From positions 558,001 through 622,000 of the forward strand of contig JAUIET010000001.1 of the NCBI GenBank assembly GCA_030429735.1: 64,000 nt of DNA, in the 5' to 3' direction. Position numbers and translations under genes: made by a program. Within the stretch, counting starts at the first letter, position 1. Every line of letters begins with the position of its first letter. Positions 44,223 through 53,708 of the stretch are shown here, piece after piece. This DNA comes from Gammaproteobacteria bacterium. GTDB taxonomy: Bacteria; Pseudomonadota; Gammaproteobacteria; Pseudomonadales; JAUIET01. The notes below the pieces were generated by a model. That model ran no database searches and was not told the DNA's origin. It saw only the letters and a list, made by a program, of their open reading frames with translations.

Positions 44223-45682
44223 AACATCCCCCTCAACTCCCCAATATCCCCCAATATCTCCTTCTCCAAAGCCTCCAGGCGATCCAATATCACCAAGGGC
44301 GGTTCATACTCCACTTCCTCATACTCAATCTCCTTATACCGGTTGATCGAAAGATCATACTTCTGCTCAACAATGTCTGCCTTATCAACCCCAAACGCCT
44401 TCAGCTTCTTGTCGTCAAACTCGCCCTCACCATTCTGCCAACGCTTGAACTGAGCAATAATGTCTGGAATATCACTGTCGTCGCGTGCTTCACGCTTATC
44501 ATCCAGCGAGTAGCCATCAGATTGCATATCATAGAAAAACACTTTATCCGTGCCGCCTGAATCAGTGCGTGTAAACAGTAATACAGCGGTAGACACACCT
44601 GCGTACGGCTTAAACACGCCCGACGGCATAGAAATTACCGCGTCCAGCTTGTGTTCTTCCACAATCGTTTCGCGAAGGTCCTTATGAGCTTTGCTTGAGC
44701 CAAACAATACGCCGTCAGGTACGATCACGGCGCAGCGACCACCGGGTGTAAGTTGCTTGAGTATCAGGCTAATGAACAGCAACTCGGTTTTCTTGGTTTT
44801 GCTGATCTGCAGTAAGTCTTTGGCTGTACCATCATAATCCAGTGAGCCTTTAAAGGGCGGGTTAGCCAATATCACACTGTATTTATTGCGCTGGTCGGCA
44901 TGGTCTTCACTTAAGGAATCGCGATCTGCAATTTGCGGATTGTCGATGCCGTGCAAGGTCATATTCATGGCACCTATGCGCAACATGCTGGAATCAAAGT
45001 CTGAGCCGTGGAACATTTCTTTATGGAAGTGTTCGCGTAACTTTTTATCTCGAAACAACTCTGGGTGATGATCTTCCAGATATTCCGCCGTAGTAACCAG
45101 AAAGCCACAGGTACCACAGGCCGGGTCGCACACCGTGTCTTTCGGCGTGGGCGCAACCAGCTCAACCATCATCTTGATAATATGCCTGGGCGTTCGAAAC
45201 TGCCCATTCTGCCCAGCCGTCGCAATCTTCGACAACATGTACTCGTACAAGTCACCCTTGGTATCGCGGTCTTCCATCGGGATGTCATCAATCATATTGA
45301 CGACCTTATCCAGCAGCGCGGCATTTGGGATGATAAACACCGCGTCTTTCATAAACTTGGTGTAGGAACTGCCGGCATTACCGTTCATGGATTTAATGAA
45401 GGGGAACACCTCATCTTTGAACACCTCGAACTTGCGCTCAGGTGCGAAGTTTTTAAAACGTGACCAGCGCAAGTCTTCCTCTGCGCTAGTGAAGATTGGC
45501 GCGTCTATAGGCTTTTCTAGAGTATTGGCTTTGAGCTCTTTCGCAATTTGTAGGTCATCCAATCTTTTGGCGAACAACAGGTAGGTGATTTGCTCTATGA
45601 CGGATAATGGGTTGGATACGCCCCCGGACCAGAAGGTGTTCCAGATTTGATCAACTTGGTTTCTTATTTGGCCGGTTAGCAT
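44219..45682 (-). CDS. hsdM: Type I restriction modification methyltransferase subunit M (HsdM)
   Basis: 487 residues. N-terminal HsdM_N helical domain (1-130), then the N6-adenine methyltransferase with SAM motif DPACGTCGFLV and catalytic motif ILANPPFKGS (NPPF). It methylates adenine in the target chosen by HsdS and protects the host. First gene of hsdM-hsdS-hsdR-DUF3800; it diverges from the helicase gene across a 136-base AT-rich gap that must contain both promoters. Confidence 0.97.
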   Translation of the reverse strand: MLTGQIRNQVDQIWNTFWSGGVSNPLSVIEQITYLLFAKRLDDLQIAKELKANTLEKPIDAPIFTSAEEDLRWSRFKNFAPERKFEVFKDEVFPFIKSMNGNAGSSYTKFMKDAVFIIPNAALLDKVVNMIDDIPMEDRDTKGDLYEYMLSKIATAGQNGQFRTPRHIIKMMVELVAPTPKDTVCDPACGTCGFLVTTAEYLEDHHPELFRDKKLREHFHKEMFHGSDFDSSMLRIGAMNMTLHGIDNPQIADRDSLSEDHADQRNKYSVILANPPFKGSLDYDGTAKDLLQISKTKKTELLFISLILKQLTPGGRCAVIVPDGVLFGSSKAHKDLRETIVEEHKLDAVISMPSGVFKPYAGVSTAVLLFTRTDSGGTDKVFFYDMQSDGYSLDDKREARDDSDIPDIIAQFKRWQNGEGEFDDKKLKAFGVDKADIVEQKYDLSINRYKEIEYEEVEYEPPLVILDRLEALEKEILGDIGELRGML

Positions 45683-45818
45683 TTAGTTTACTGCCTTTAC
45701 ATCTAACATATTTTACATTTTTGGCTCATCTTCTGAGTTGTTTACTGTATCGTAGATTCAATGCAGATAACTATCTAATTTGCTTAAAGAAATAACAATC
45801 AACAAATAGAGTCGTGTA

Positions 45819-48800
45819 GTGGCGCCCAAACGAGATTACATCCGTTTTACAACTGCTGAAATTGAGCAGGAATTTAAGCTCAAAAAAGATGATTTAGGCA
45901 TTCTTTTAAAGCTGAAAGCAGAGCTCGAGCATCGCAAACGACAAAGTGCAAAGAATTTGCTGGAAACAGTCAACCAGCAGATAGCGGCTTTGAAGGCGAA
46001 GCAAGGGATTACTCGCACCGAGCCTACAACACCGAAGAATAAACCACACGCAGCATCTAAGCCGACCCTCAAGTCTTCGTCGCAAACCGCCGCTAAACCT
46101 GAGACTCGACCAAAGTCAGACAGCAAAACTGAACCAAAGGCTGAGCAAGCAAGGAGTCAATCTTATACGCCACCAAGTCGTCCTGAAGTAATTCGTGTAT
46201 CGAATAAGGAAAAAACTAACCAGCCGCCGAACATTCTAGATGCTTGGACGATTATTGAGGCACTATCACCACAGAATTATAGATATGAACGCGAGCTTGC
46301 ATTTGGCAAAAATACAGTGGCCAAGTTTGATGCCGGTGGGCGGTTACCTTGGGAAAGAGGCGAAAAATCATTGCCACGGCACCAGCTTTACTACCTTGTG
46401 TATTTGGGCGCTGTTGACCTGCAGCTTGCGACTACTAACTTATTAAAGGTTTTTGAAGACTCAAGAGAGGAGCGGGTTTACCAGCAAGGGTTTGCTTCGA
46501 TGGGTTGCATAATAGTCAACAAGGACGGTGTGCCGATACCTGATTCCGGGCTATCGGTGGCCAGCTTCCCGTGGGCCTATGGCAGAGCTGTAAGCGGCAA
46601 GCTTGGAGAGTTGAAAAATTGGCCTGAAGCAGAAGAACAGCTGGTAGAGGGCTTGGAACGACAGCTCTATAGAGAAGACAGTCATGGCAAAGAATTGCCT
46701 CTGGATCACTCTGTTTTAGTTGGTGCGAGCCGATGGCTGCAACATAAATGTGAACTCTACGACGACGAAGTTAGGTTGCCCTCGTTCGCGATTAGATGTT
46801 TTCAGGCATTCGGCAAGAATGAGCCAGAACCACCAGTCATGAATAGTTTCTTCTTGAGCGATCTACAGCTTGTGAAGCAGAACTTCGAGCAGTCTGGCAT
46901 GGCATTACAACAGTACGTCGGTAGGAAAAAGTTCGCTCAGGAAGTTGACCTATTAAAAGACCATAAAGCACTGGAGGAGGTATTAAGACCAAAACAGACT
47001 CCAGCTGCGAGGTGGCCTGCTCCAGGTCGACACTCGCTTGTTTTACTTCAACAAGCCGCGGTAAATATTGCCGTTAACGCACCTAAGGTTGCCGGCGGTT
47101 TAGTATCGGTAAATGGCCCACCCGGCACCGGCAAAACAACTTTACTTAGAGACATTGTTGCATCAGCTGTACTGGACCGTGCAATCGAAATGTCAAAATT
47201 TGACAACCCCGAAAAAGCATTCATTGCTAAGGCGAAAACTAAAATCGGTAGTAATCAGGTTAGCGTGTTTAGCCTTGACCCATCACTGCGTGGTCATGAG
47301 GTAGTAATCGCTTCCTCGAATAACAAGGCAGTGGAAAATGTCAGCAGAGAATTGCCGCAACGAGATCAGATTGCTGAAGATATAGGGGAGTTTAGCTATT
47401 TTAGGACTATTAGTGACGCTATTGCTGGTACTGAGAATAGTACCTGGGGGCTCATGGCCGCCGTTTTGGGTAATTCGTCAAACAGGTATGAATTCAGCCA
47501 GGCGGCATGGTGGAATGAAGATACTGGGCTGAAAGCTTACTTTGGTGCGATCACCAGCCGCTTTAACTTTCCTGTTGATGACAACGGGGATGACATTATT
47601 CCCCTTGTGGTCAGTGAGAGTAATGCCCCAGCGAGCCCTGAAACCGCGCTTCAACGCTGGTCAGCTGAGAGAGCAGCCTTTGAGCGAGCGCTATCCAGTG
47701 CACAAGCCGTTCTGGATAAAGCACAAGAATCATCAGACGCCTTAAATTCATTGCGCTCTTTGCGGTTTGAAGAGAAGGAGATTGCTCTTGCAATAGAAGC
47801 TGCGCAATCTCATCTTAAGTCTACTTCCCAACAGTCAGTACAGTTTCAATCTATCAAGGATGCTAAGTTAAGCACCTTAAGTACAGTTGACCAGAAGCTC
47901 GAACAACACAATGCTGTGCGCCCTTCCTGGTTTGCTTTTATATTCTTTCTCAGCAAGGCCAAATCGTGGAAAGTAGAGACGGTGCGGTTACAGTCTATGC
48001 AGGGCGTTGCGATGGAAGAGTTTCGAGTTGCTGAGAGCAATATGAACGAGCATGCTTCCAAGCTAACTCATGCGAAAACAGCGCTAAATACGACAATAGA
48101 AAGTCAGCAGAATTGCCTTCGAGAAATCGAACGTTGTAAGCGAGTGATTGATTCCAACTCATCCGTTTGCGAAGGGTATTTGATTCAGCCAGGGTTTGAG
48201 CATCAACCCCACAGAGAACGCCAGCTGTTTACGCCGAACTTCAGCCCGAGAGCCCAGCAAGCTAGAGATGAATTGTTTACTGCGGCTATGAAGCTGCATA
48301 AGGCATTTATTGACGCGAGTGCCGTGCCTTTGGCTCAAAATATGGCCGCTTTGTTCCATGTACTTGGCAACAGAAAATTAAAGGGAGAGGCGCGAAGTTT
48401 ATTGGCAGACATCTGGGCGAGTGGCTTTCTCGTTACACCGGTCGTATCTACCACATTTGCTTCAGTTAGCAAGATGTTCGGCGGACTTTCAAAAGAGTCT
48501 CTGGGTTGGTTACTGATTGATGAAGCCGGCCAGGCGAGTCCGCAATACGCAATTGGCGCAATTTATCGCGCGAGAAATGTCATCGCGGTTGGCGATCCAT
48601 TACAAGTGGAACCGGTTGTTACCTTGCCCACAAGCTTGATAGAGGGAATTGCTGGGCATATGGGTGTCGATAGCATTCAATACACAGCACCCGATGCTTC
48701 CACCCAACAATTGGCGGACGCAGCAAATAAATATTTCACGCATTTTCAGAATCGTCTTAGCCAAGTTCGAGTTGGTATACCGCTACTTGTGCACCGGCGA

Positions 48801-49367
48801 TGCGAGAGCCCGATGTTCGAAATAAGCAATAAGTTGGCTTATGCCAACATGATGGTGTACGCAACTAGAGAAGGTGATTCCCGGCATAGAAACGTATTCG
48901 GTGGGAGCACTGGCTGGATTGACGTGCCCCACGGTACTGCCGAAGAAAAATGGTGTCCTGAAGAAGGAAAAAAAGTAGAAGACATGCTGCTTTCAGTTTT
49001 TAGAGCGGAGCAAGGAATGGCAGATGTTTTCGTCATAACGCCGTTTCGTATTGTGGCTGACAAACTGAGACAAGTTATCAAGCATGCACTATTGCGAGAA
49101 AACTTCAGTGATGATTTATGTGAAGAATGGGTGGCGGATCACATTGGTACAGTTCATACGTTCCAGGGCAAAGAAGCGGAAACAGTGATATTTGTGTTGG
49201 GAGCCCAGGGCCATAATCAGGAGGGAGCCCGCCGTTGGGCAACCAATAATGTAAATCTTCTGAATGTGGCCGTGTCTCGTGCGCAGAAGAATTTTTATGT
49301 GGTGGGCAACAAGGCGCTTTGGGCTAAGTTGGGAAATATGCAGGTTGTTTCTGCTCTGCTGAAGTAA
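45819..49367 (+). CDS. Large SF1 (Upf1/Dna2-like) helicase in a defence island
   Basis: 1182 residues from GTG 45819 (weak ribosome site). Residues 1-60 are a charged helical region, about 60-135 a Lys/Pro/Thr-rich disordered linker, about 140-390 an unrecognised domain. Then come SF1 motifs: Walker A VNGPPGTGKTTLLRDI (about 430), ASSNNKAVENV, a long insertion with coiled coil (about 600-800), Walker B LLIDEAGQASPQ (about 900), motif III AVGDPLQVEPV, motif V TVHTFQGKEAE and motif VI NVAVSRAQKNFYVVG. It could unwind DNA or RNA. It is divergent from the type I system and is followed after four bases by a thermonuclease gene. I cannot match it to a named defence system. Confidence 0.9.
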   Translation: MAPKRDYIRFTTAEIEQEFKLKKDDLGILLKLKAELEHRKRQSAKNLLETVNQQIAALKAKQGITRTEPTTPKNKPHAASKPTLKSSSQTAAKPETRPKSDSKTEPKAEQARSQSYTPPSRPEVIRVSNKEKTNQPPNILDAWTIIEALSPQNYRYERELAFGKNTVAKFDAGGRLPWERGEKSLPRHQLYYLVYLGAVDLQLATTNLLKVFEDSREERVYQQGFASMGCIIVNKDGVPIPDSGLSVASFPWAYGRAVSGKLGELKNWPEAEEQLVEGLERQLYREDSHGKELPLDHSVLVGASRWLQHKCELYDDEVRLPSFAIRCFQAFGKNEPEPPVMNSFFLSDLQLVKQNFEQSGMALQQYVGRKKFAQEVDLLKDHKALEEVLRPKQTPAARWPAPGRHSLVLLQQAAVNIAVNAPKVAGGLVSVNGPPGTGKTTLLRDIVASAVLDRAIEMSKFDNPEKAFIAKAKTKIGSNQVSVFSLDPSLRGHEVVIASSNNKAVENVSRELPQRDQIAEDIGEFSYFRTISDAIAGTENSTWGLMAAVLGNSSNRYEFSQAAWWNEDTGLKAYFGAITSRFNFPVDDNGDDIIPLVVSESNAPASPETALQRWSAERAAFERALSSAQAVLDKAQESSDALNSLRSLRFEEKEIALAIEAAQSHLKSTSQQSVQFQSIKDAKLSTLSTVDQKLEQHNAVRPSWFAFIFFLSKAKSWKVETVRLQSMQGVAMEEFRVAESNMNEHASKLTHAKTALNTTIESQQNCLREIERCKRVIDSNSSVCEGYLIQPGFEHQPHRERQLFTPNFSPRAQQARDELFTAAMKLHKAFIDASAVPLAQNMAALFHVLGNRKLKGEARSLLADIWASGFLVTPVVSTTFASVSKMFGGLSKESLGWLLIDEAGQASPQYAIGAIYRARNVIAVGDPLQVEPVVTLPTSLIEGIAGHMGVDSIQYTAPDASTQQLADAANKYFTHFQNRLSQVRVGIPLLVHRRCESPMFEISNKLAYANMMVYATREGDSRHRNVFGGSTGWIDVPHGTAEEKWCPEEGKKVEDMLLSVFRAEQGMADVFVITPFRIVADKLRQVIKHALLRENFSDDLCEEWVADHIGTVHTFQGKEAETVIFVLGAQGHNQEGARRWATNNVNLLNVAVSRAQKNFYVVGNKALWAKLGNMQVVSALLK

Positions 49368-49371
49368 CTTT

Positions 49372-50070
49372 ATGAAATCAATTCTTCTATTTCTTAGCTA
49401 CATGCGTCGATTATGGACTGCATTTCTAGTTCTGCTGACATTGAGTATGAATGCAAACGGTGCCAGCTTGGCAGGCTCGATAAGTCACTTTAGCGATGGC
49501 GATTCCTTTGAAATCTGGAATCAGCGCATCCGCCTGCTTGGAATTGATGCTCCAGAGTTCGGGCAGGAATGTAAGCGCGCCAGTGGCGCAGTTTATGCCT
49601 GTGGCGATGAGTCGCTCAAATTCCTTAAAAGATACGTTGCTAATACTGAAGTGAAATGCGAAGGAGATGCGAAGGATGATCACGGACGCCTGCTTGCTAC
49701 CTGTTTTGTTAATGGCAAGAATTTGAATGAGACCTTAGTTCGAAAAGGGTGGGCCGTGGCGTTTATTCGATATGATGATCGTTATTTAAACCAAGAGAAA
49801 CAAGCTAAAACGGAAAAACTGGGCCTGTGGCAGGGAGAATTCCAACGGCCAGCAAGTTATAGAAACAAAGCATGGAATTCAGCTGCTGAGCAGCGTAAAG
49901 AAGATTGTGTAATCAAAGGAAATATAAACCGGAAAGGTATTCGTATCTATCATACTCCTTGGGGCTCAAGGCATTATTCTCGAACTAAGATCAATACGAG
50001 TTATGGTGAGCGCTGGTTTTGCTCAGAGGCCGAGGCTGTTAAGGCCGGCTGGCGTGCACCGTATCGTTAA
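49372..50070 (+). CDS. Thermonuclease (SNase-like) family protein
   Basis: 232 residues. A hydrophobic N-terminal signal-like segment (about 11-31; a start at ATG 49402 would give MRRLWTAFLVLLTLS directly) is followed by a staphylococcal-nuclease fold (ISHFSDGDSFEIWNQRIRLLGIDAPE; catalytic Arg/Asp/Glu; HGRLLATCFV) and a C-terminal module (GNINRKGIRIYHTPWGSRHY; GERWFCSEAEAVKAGWRAP). Such proteins cut DNA or RNA with calcium, usually outside the cytoplasm. It starts four bases after the helicase stop, so the two are one operon. Confidence 0.9.
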   Translation: MKSILLFLSYMRRLWTAFLVLLTLSMNANGASLAGSISHFSDGDSFEIWNQRIRLLGIDAPEFGQECKRASGAVYACGDESLKFLKRYVANTEVKCEGDAKDDHGRLLATCFVNGKNLNETLVRKGWAVAFIRYDDRYLNQEKQAKTEKLGLWQGEFQRPASYRNKAWNSAAEQRKEDCVIKGNINRKGIRIYHTPWGSRHYSRTKINTSYGERWFCSEAEAVKAGWRAPYR

Positions 50071-50072
50071 GC

Positions 50073-50294
50073 TCATGTTTGCGGCGTCAGGTCGCATACT
50101 GCATGATCAGGGAGGTCTAATTTGGGGCAGTAATTACCTTTAACATCGCCCACACCCGTAACGCCTTTCTTCCAAGACAAATCTATGTAGCTACACCTTG
50201 AACAATTATCGTGGCTGCCATACGCTTTTTCACCAATGGCTCTGGAACGATATGTTAAAGTTGTTAGAATATGGCGGAGTACGTCGGAAAACAA
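50073..50294 (-). CDS. Possible small Cys-rich protein
   Basis: A 73-residue open frame, convergent with the thermonuclease gene, with a CSRC pair and two more cysteines (NYCPKLDL, AVCDLTPQ). I do not recognise it and no clear ribosome site is seen. It may be a zinc-binding small protein or chance; it occupies most of the gap before the DUF262 gene. Confidence 0.3.
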   Translation of the reverse strand: MFSDVLRHILTTLTYRSRAIGEKAYGSHDNCSRCSYIDLSWKKGVTGVGDVKGNYCPKLDLPDHAVCDLTPQT

Positions 50295-50353
50295 ATGTTT
50301 TTTGTCGCCGCAGCCGATTGTGAAACTAACTCTTCAATATTCGTGGACCAACA

Positions 50354-52150
50354 ATGGGATCGCAGAAATACGCTGTAAACCAGCATTTAATTGAAGCGCT
50401 ACTTAACTGGGTCAAAACTGGTGAAATAGCGATACCAGAAATTCAACGACCATTTGTCTGGGACGCATCAAAGGTTCGCGACCTGATGGATAGCCTATAC
50501 CAAGGATATCCAGTCGGTTACATAATAGCGTGGCGGAATCCTACGGTTAGATTGAAAGACGGAACGCTTGCGGAAGGAAAGAAAATTCTTATTGACGGGC
50601 AACAACGCGTGACCGCGCTACAGGCGGCCATCGCGGGGCAGCAGGTTATTAATAAGGACTACAAGAAGATAAGAATACGAATTGCATTTCACCCAATTAG
50701 AGAAGAGTTTGAGGTGGCTAACCCCGCCATCGACAAAGACAGAACATGGTTTTCTGATATAGGCCCAATAGTGAGCGGCGAGGTCAAAACACACAACATT
50801 GCGAAGCAGTATCTGGAGCGAAACCCCGACGTTGAAGAAGACACGGTTTATGAAAGACTGGACCGTTTGACTGATATCATAAAAAAGCAAATTGGCTTGA
50901 TCGAATTGGCGCCTGACCTCGATATTGAAACAGTTACCGAGATATTCATTCGGATAAACTCGAAGGGCGTAGTTCTGAGCCAAGCAGACTTTGTGATGTC
51001 GAAGATTGCCGCGAATGAAGAGCACCAAGGAAACACGTTGCGAAAAGCTATCGACTATTTTTGTCATCTAGCTGTCGCGCCAGAGTTCCATGCACACATA
51101 GAAGAGAATGATCAGGAGTTTGCCAATACCGGTTATTACTCGGCAATGCGTTGGCTTAAGAATGAAAATGACGACATATATGACCCAAGCTATTCAGATA
51201 TGCTCCGTGTCGCATTCACATCCCGATTCAACAGAGGGCGCTTAGCGGATTTGGTCGGCCTGCTTTCTGGCCGGAATTTTGAAACACGAACCTATGAGAA
51301 GGATATTGAAGAGCAATCATTCTCGCTTCTTAGTGAAGGTGTGAAGGAGTTTATGAATGAAACACATTTCACTCGGTTCGTAATGATCATACGTGGTGCC
51401 GGATTTGTAGATGCCGGTATGATTAGATCACAAGGCGCACTCAATTTTGGCTATATCTTGTATTTAAAGTTAAAGCGCGACCTAGGAAATGAGCCAAAAA
51501 TTGAATCTTGGGTACAACGTTGGTTTGTATTAAGTGTATTAACGCAGCGTTATTCCGGGTCTGCTGAATCTCAATTTGATAGAGATATAAAGAATATCGA
51601 TGACCGAGCGTTTGAAGAGTTTATTAGCGAGGTCGAAGCAGCGAGCCTGGGCGATGCATTTTGGGATGCACGACTGATTCAAGACTTAAACACTTCATCT
51701 ACCAACCATCCGGCTTTCAAGGTATATCTAGCAGCGCAAGCCAGAAACGGGGACCGGGGGTTCTTATCAAAAGATATATCTGTTCGTGACATGTTAATTC
51801 ATCACGGCGATATTCATCACGTATTTCCGAAAAACTATCTAAAGAAAATAGGCCTGCCTAGAAGAAAGTACAACCAGCTGGCTAATTTCGTTTATCTACA
51901 GCAGGAGGTTAACATCAAGATCGGCGATAGAGCGCCAAGCGATTACATAGCAACTGCATTCGAGCAATGCGAAACACAGGCACCAGTGTTTGGCGCGATA
52001 ATTGATCGCGTTCAGATCGAACGCAATCTTAGGCTCAATTGCTTGCCTGTTGATCTTTTGGAGTATGAGTTAGATAACTATGAGAAATTTCTAAGCAACC
52101 GCAGAGCAGCGATGGCTAAAAAGATAAGGGATTACTATTTCTCGCTGTGA
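50354..52150 (+). CDS. DUF262/HNH protein (GmrSD-like)
   Basis: 598 residues. The N-terminal DUF262 domain ([36 protein letters not shown]) is a ParB/sulfiredoxin-like NTPase-type fold; the C-terminal part carries an HNH motif ([13 protein letters not shown], then [10 protein letters not shown]). DUF262 with an HNH or DUF1524 partner is the design of GmrSD, a type IV enzyme that attacks modified (glucosylated) phage DNA, and of BrxU-like proteins. The function here, nucleotide-dependent cleavage of modified DNA, is inferred. No DUF1524 is recognised; the HNH is within the same chain. Confidence 0.87.
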   Translation: MGSQKYAVNQHLIEALLNWVKTGEIAIPEIQRPFVWDASKVRDLMDSLYQGYPVGYIIAWRNPTVRLKDGTLAEGKKILIDGQQRVTALQAAIAGQQVINKDYKKIRIRIAFHPIREEFEVANPAIDKDRTWFSDIGPIVSGEVKTHNIAKQYLERNPDVEEDTVYERLDRLTDIIKKQIGLIELAPDLDIETVTEIFIRINSKGVVLSQADFVMSKIAANEEHQGNTLRKAIDYFCHLAVAPEFHAHIEENDQEFANTGYYSAMRWLKNENDDIYDPSYSDMLRVAFTSRFNRGRLADLVGLLSGRNFETRTYEKDIEEQSFSLLSEGVKEFMNETHFTRFVMIIRGAGFVDAGMIRSQGALNFGYILYLKLKRDLGNEPKIESWVQRWFVLSVLTQRYSGSAESQFDRDIKNIDDRAFEEFISEVEAASLGDAFWDARLIQDLNTSSTNHPAFKVYLAAQARNGDRGFLSKDISVRDMLIHHGDIHHVFPKNYLKKIGLPRRKYNQLANFVYLQQEVNIKIGDRAPSDYIATAFEQCETQAPVFGAIIDRVQIERNLRLNCLPVDLLEYELDNYEKFLSNRRAAMAKKIRDYYFSL

Positions 52151-52168
52151 GGTATGTACAGCCCGACA

Positions 52169-53152
52169 CTATGCAGTGCTGAGCAAAGTATTCTTACGAT
52201 GCCAATCCAGATAGTACTTTTTATCTTCTGATATGCTAGCTCGCGGTAATTCACTCCTCGAACCAATGATACCCATACGATGCATGGCATCTCGGTCAGC
52301 AGTATCTGCCAGAATTAAACCTCCGTTATTCTCGAAGCTGATAAATCCTTTATCGAACAGATGATCAATAGTAGGGGTAAGCATAAAACCGTTCTCAGGG
52401 TCCAGACGCTCATCATTGTCGGCACTTCGCCAGGGTTTGATATGGCTGGCTATGAGGTGCTCTGGCTTAGACACTCCCGTAATGCGACATTCCCTTTCTC
52501 TTGCCATCACCTCGGCGCGAAACCTGCCTTGCCCTCGGCGAGCGAGGATAACTGCTTCCTTTTGCGTTGCAGACAGGTTTTCAGATTCCGTCAGCGATGC
52601 AACCACTCGGTCTTCCCACTCTTGAATATTACTTTCTACGGTGTGCTCTGCAAAAGTAGCATCCTTAACAGCCAGATCGGTAACCAGGTTCACAGCATGT
52701 GAATCGATATTTCTTGCAAGCCACAGGGCTAGAGGTTTATCAATCTCAAACAGGTAGGCTTGATTGGCGTACCCATTCTCGCTCTTCAGTGGTGAGTATG
52801 AAATTGGCAGGAGTGCCCGTATTTCATCAATATGATCAATTGTGCGGATAGGATTTTCTAACTTTTGGTACCTAACGTCGACCTTCCAGCCTTCTTCAGA
52901 CCAGTTAGCCCCCGCATTGCCAAATTCAATTGGCTTCGGGAACGTATAACAATGAGTTTGTGCAACACCAATGGCAATAATCTGGGATTTAGCATACGAG
53001 AAAACGATGTCTCCTTGCTGTACAGTCTTCATCAATTCGTAGGAGAAATGCGTTCTGTCATTAGCCTGCCTTTTGGGTGACCACATGTAGCCATTCCCAC
53101 TACCAATTTCGTGCGAATGCGTCTGCTTTTGATTTACCCACCAATACTTCAT
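52169..53152 (-). CDS. EVE-like domain fused to HNH endonuclease
   Basis: 327 residues. The N-terminal 130 residues look like an EVE/PUA-type modified-base reader (MKYWWVNQKQTHSHEIGSG; GDIVFSYAKSQIIAIGVA; PIEFG), and the C-terminal part is an HNH nuclease (CRITGVSKPEHLIASHIKPW; DPENGFMLTPTIDHLFDKGFI). EVE/YTH-like modules joined to HNH nucleases are predicted modification-dependent restriction enzymes. It converges on the DUF262 gene. Confidence 0.85.
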   Translation of the reverse strand: MKYWWVNQKQTHSHEIGSGNGYMWSPKRQANDRTHFSYELMKTVQQGDIVFSYAKSQIIAIGVAQTHCYTFPKPIEFGNAGANWSEEGWKVDVRYQKLENPIRTIDHIDEIRALLPISYSPLKSENGYANQAYLFEIDKPLALWLARNIDSHAVNLVTDLAVKDATFAEHTVESNIQEWEDRVVASLTESENLSATQKEAVILARRGQGRFRAEVMARERECRITGVSKPEHLIASHIKPWRSADNDERLDPENGFMLTPTIDHLFDKGFISFENNGGLILADTADRDAMHRMGIIGSRSELPRASISEDKKYYLDWHRKNTLLSTA

Positions 53153-53198
53153 CGGCTAACTATGTCCAATTCCACCCCGATTGTCACTACTCCGCCCC

Positions 53199-53570
53199 CT
53201 ACTCCGCCCCCCACTCCACAACCCTCAACGCCGGCGGCCTCCGCTTATTCCGATAATCAAGATGCAAATTAATAAACGCCTGGTCATGCCAGTGACAACC
53301 AGCGCAATACAGTTCATCGCCAATTTTGCGCAAATACGCGGCGTCGCGGTAATACACGGCGCGGCCAATAAAGCTGCCTATTTGGGAATCTGTGTAGTAC
53401 TCGCGGTCTGAGAATATCGCCGCTAAATCGCTTAACTGATCTAGGCCTGGAATGCGCTCGGTTTTCTTTTTAAGAAACCATACTTCATCGGCCAGTTGCT
53501 CTACCAGGTCTTGAGTAACCAGTTCCTTAAAGCGCCGCAGCGCAACTCGCTTTTGAAACTCGGATGGCAT
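53199..53570 (-). CDS. Hypothetical protein
   Basis: 123 residues, mostly alpha-helical and charged in the first 60 (QKRVALRRFKELVTQDLVEQ), then AAYLRKIGDELYCAGCHWHD and a basic end. I do not recognise a family. The CAGCH motif is unlikely to bind haem because no signal peptide is present; a metal site is possible. It lies between two HNH genes, on the same strand as the EVE-HNH gene and 46 bases from it. Confidence 0.6.
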   Translation of the reverse strand: MPSEFQKRVALRRFKELVTQDLVEQLADEVWFLKKKTERIPGLDQLSDLAAIFSDREYYTDSQIGSFIGRAVYYRDAAYLRKIGDELYCAGCHWHDQAFINLHLDYRNKRRPPALRVVEWGAE

Positions 53571-53708
53571 TGACTTTCGCTCAGCCTTAACGAATTAGGC
53601 GCTAATATACATAGTTAGACTGTATATTTAACCAGTATTTATTGGTAGAATAACAACCGAACATTCCAATCTGCACCTGCCCGTTTAAGCCCTAAAGGTA
53701 ACACGAAA

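Noticed and set aside
45819-50070. Assignment of the helicase to a named defence system such as Zorya, Hachiman or Mokosh
   Set aside because: The accessory genes expected for these (for example ZorAB, HamA or a phospholipase D partner) are not present beside it.
53199-53570. Haem-binding protein because of CAGCH
   Set aside because: No signal peptide or other cytochrome features; a single CxxCH in a cytoplasmic protein is commonly chance or metal binding.
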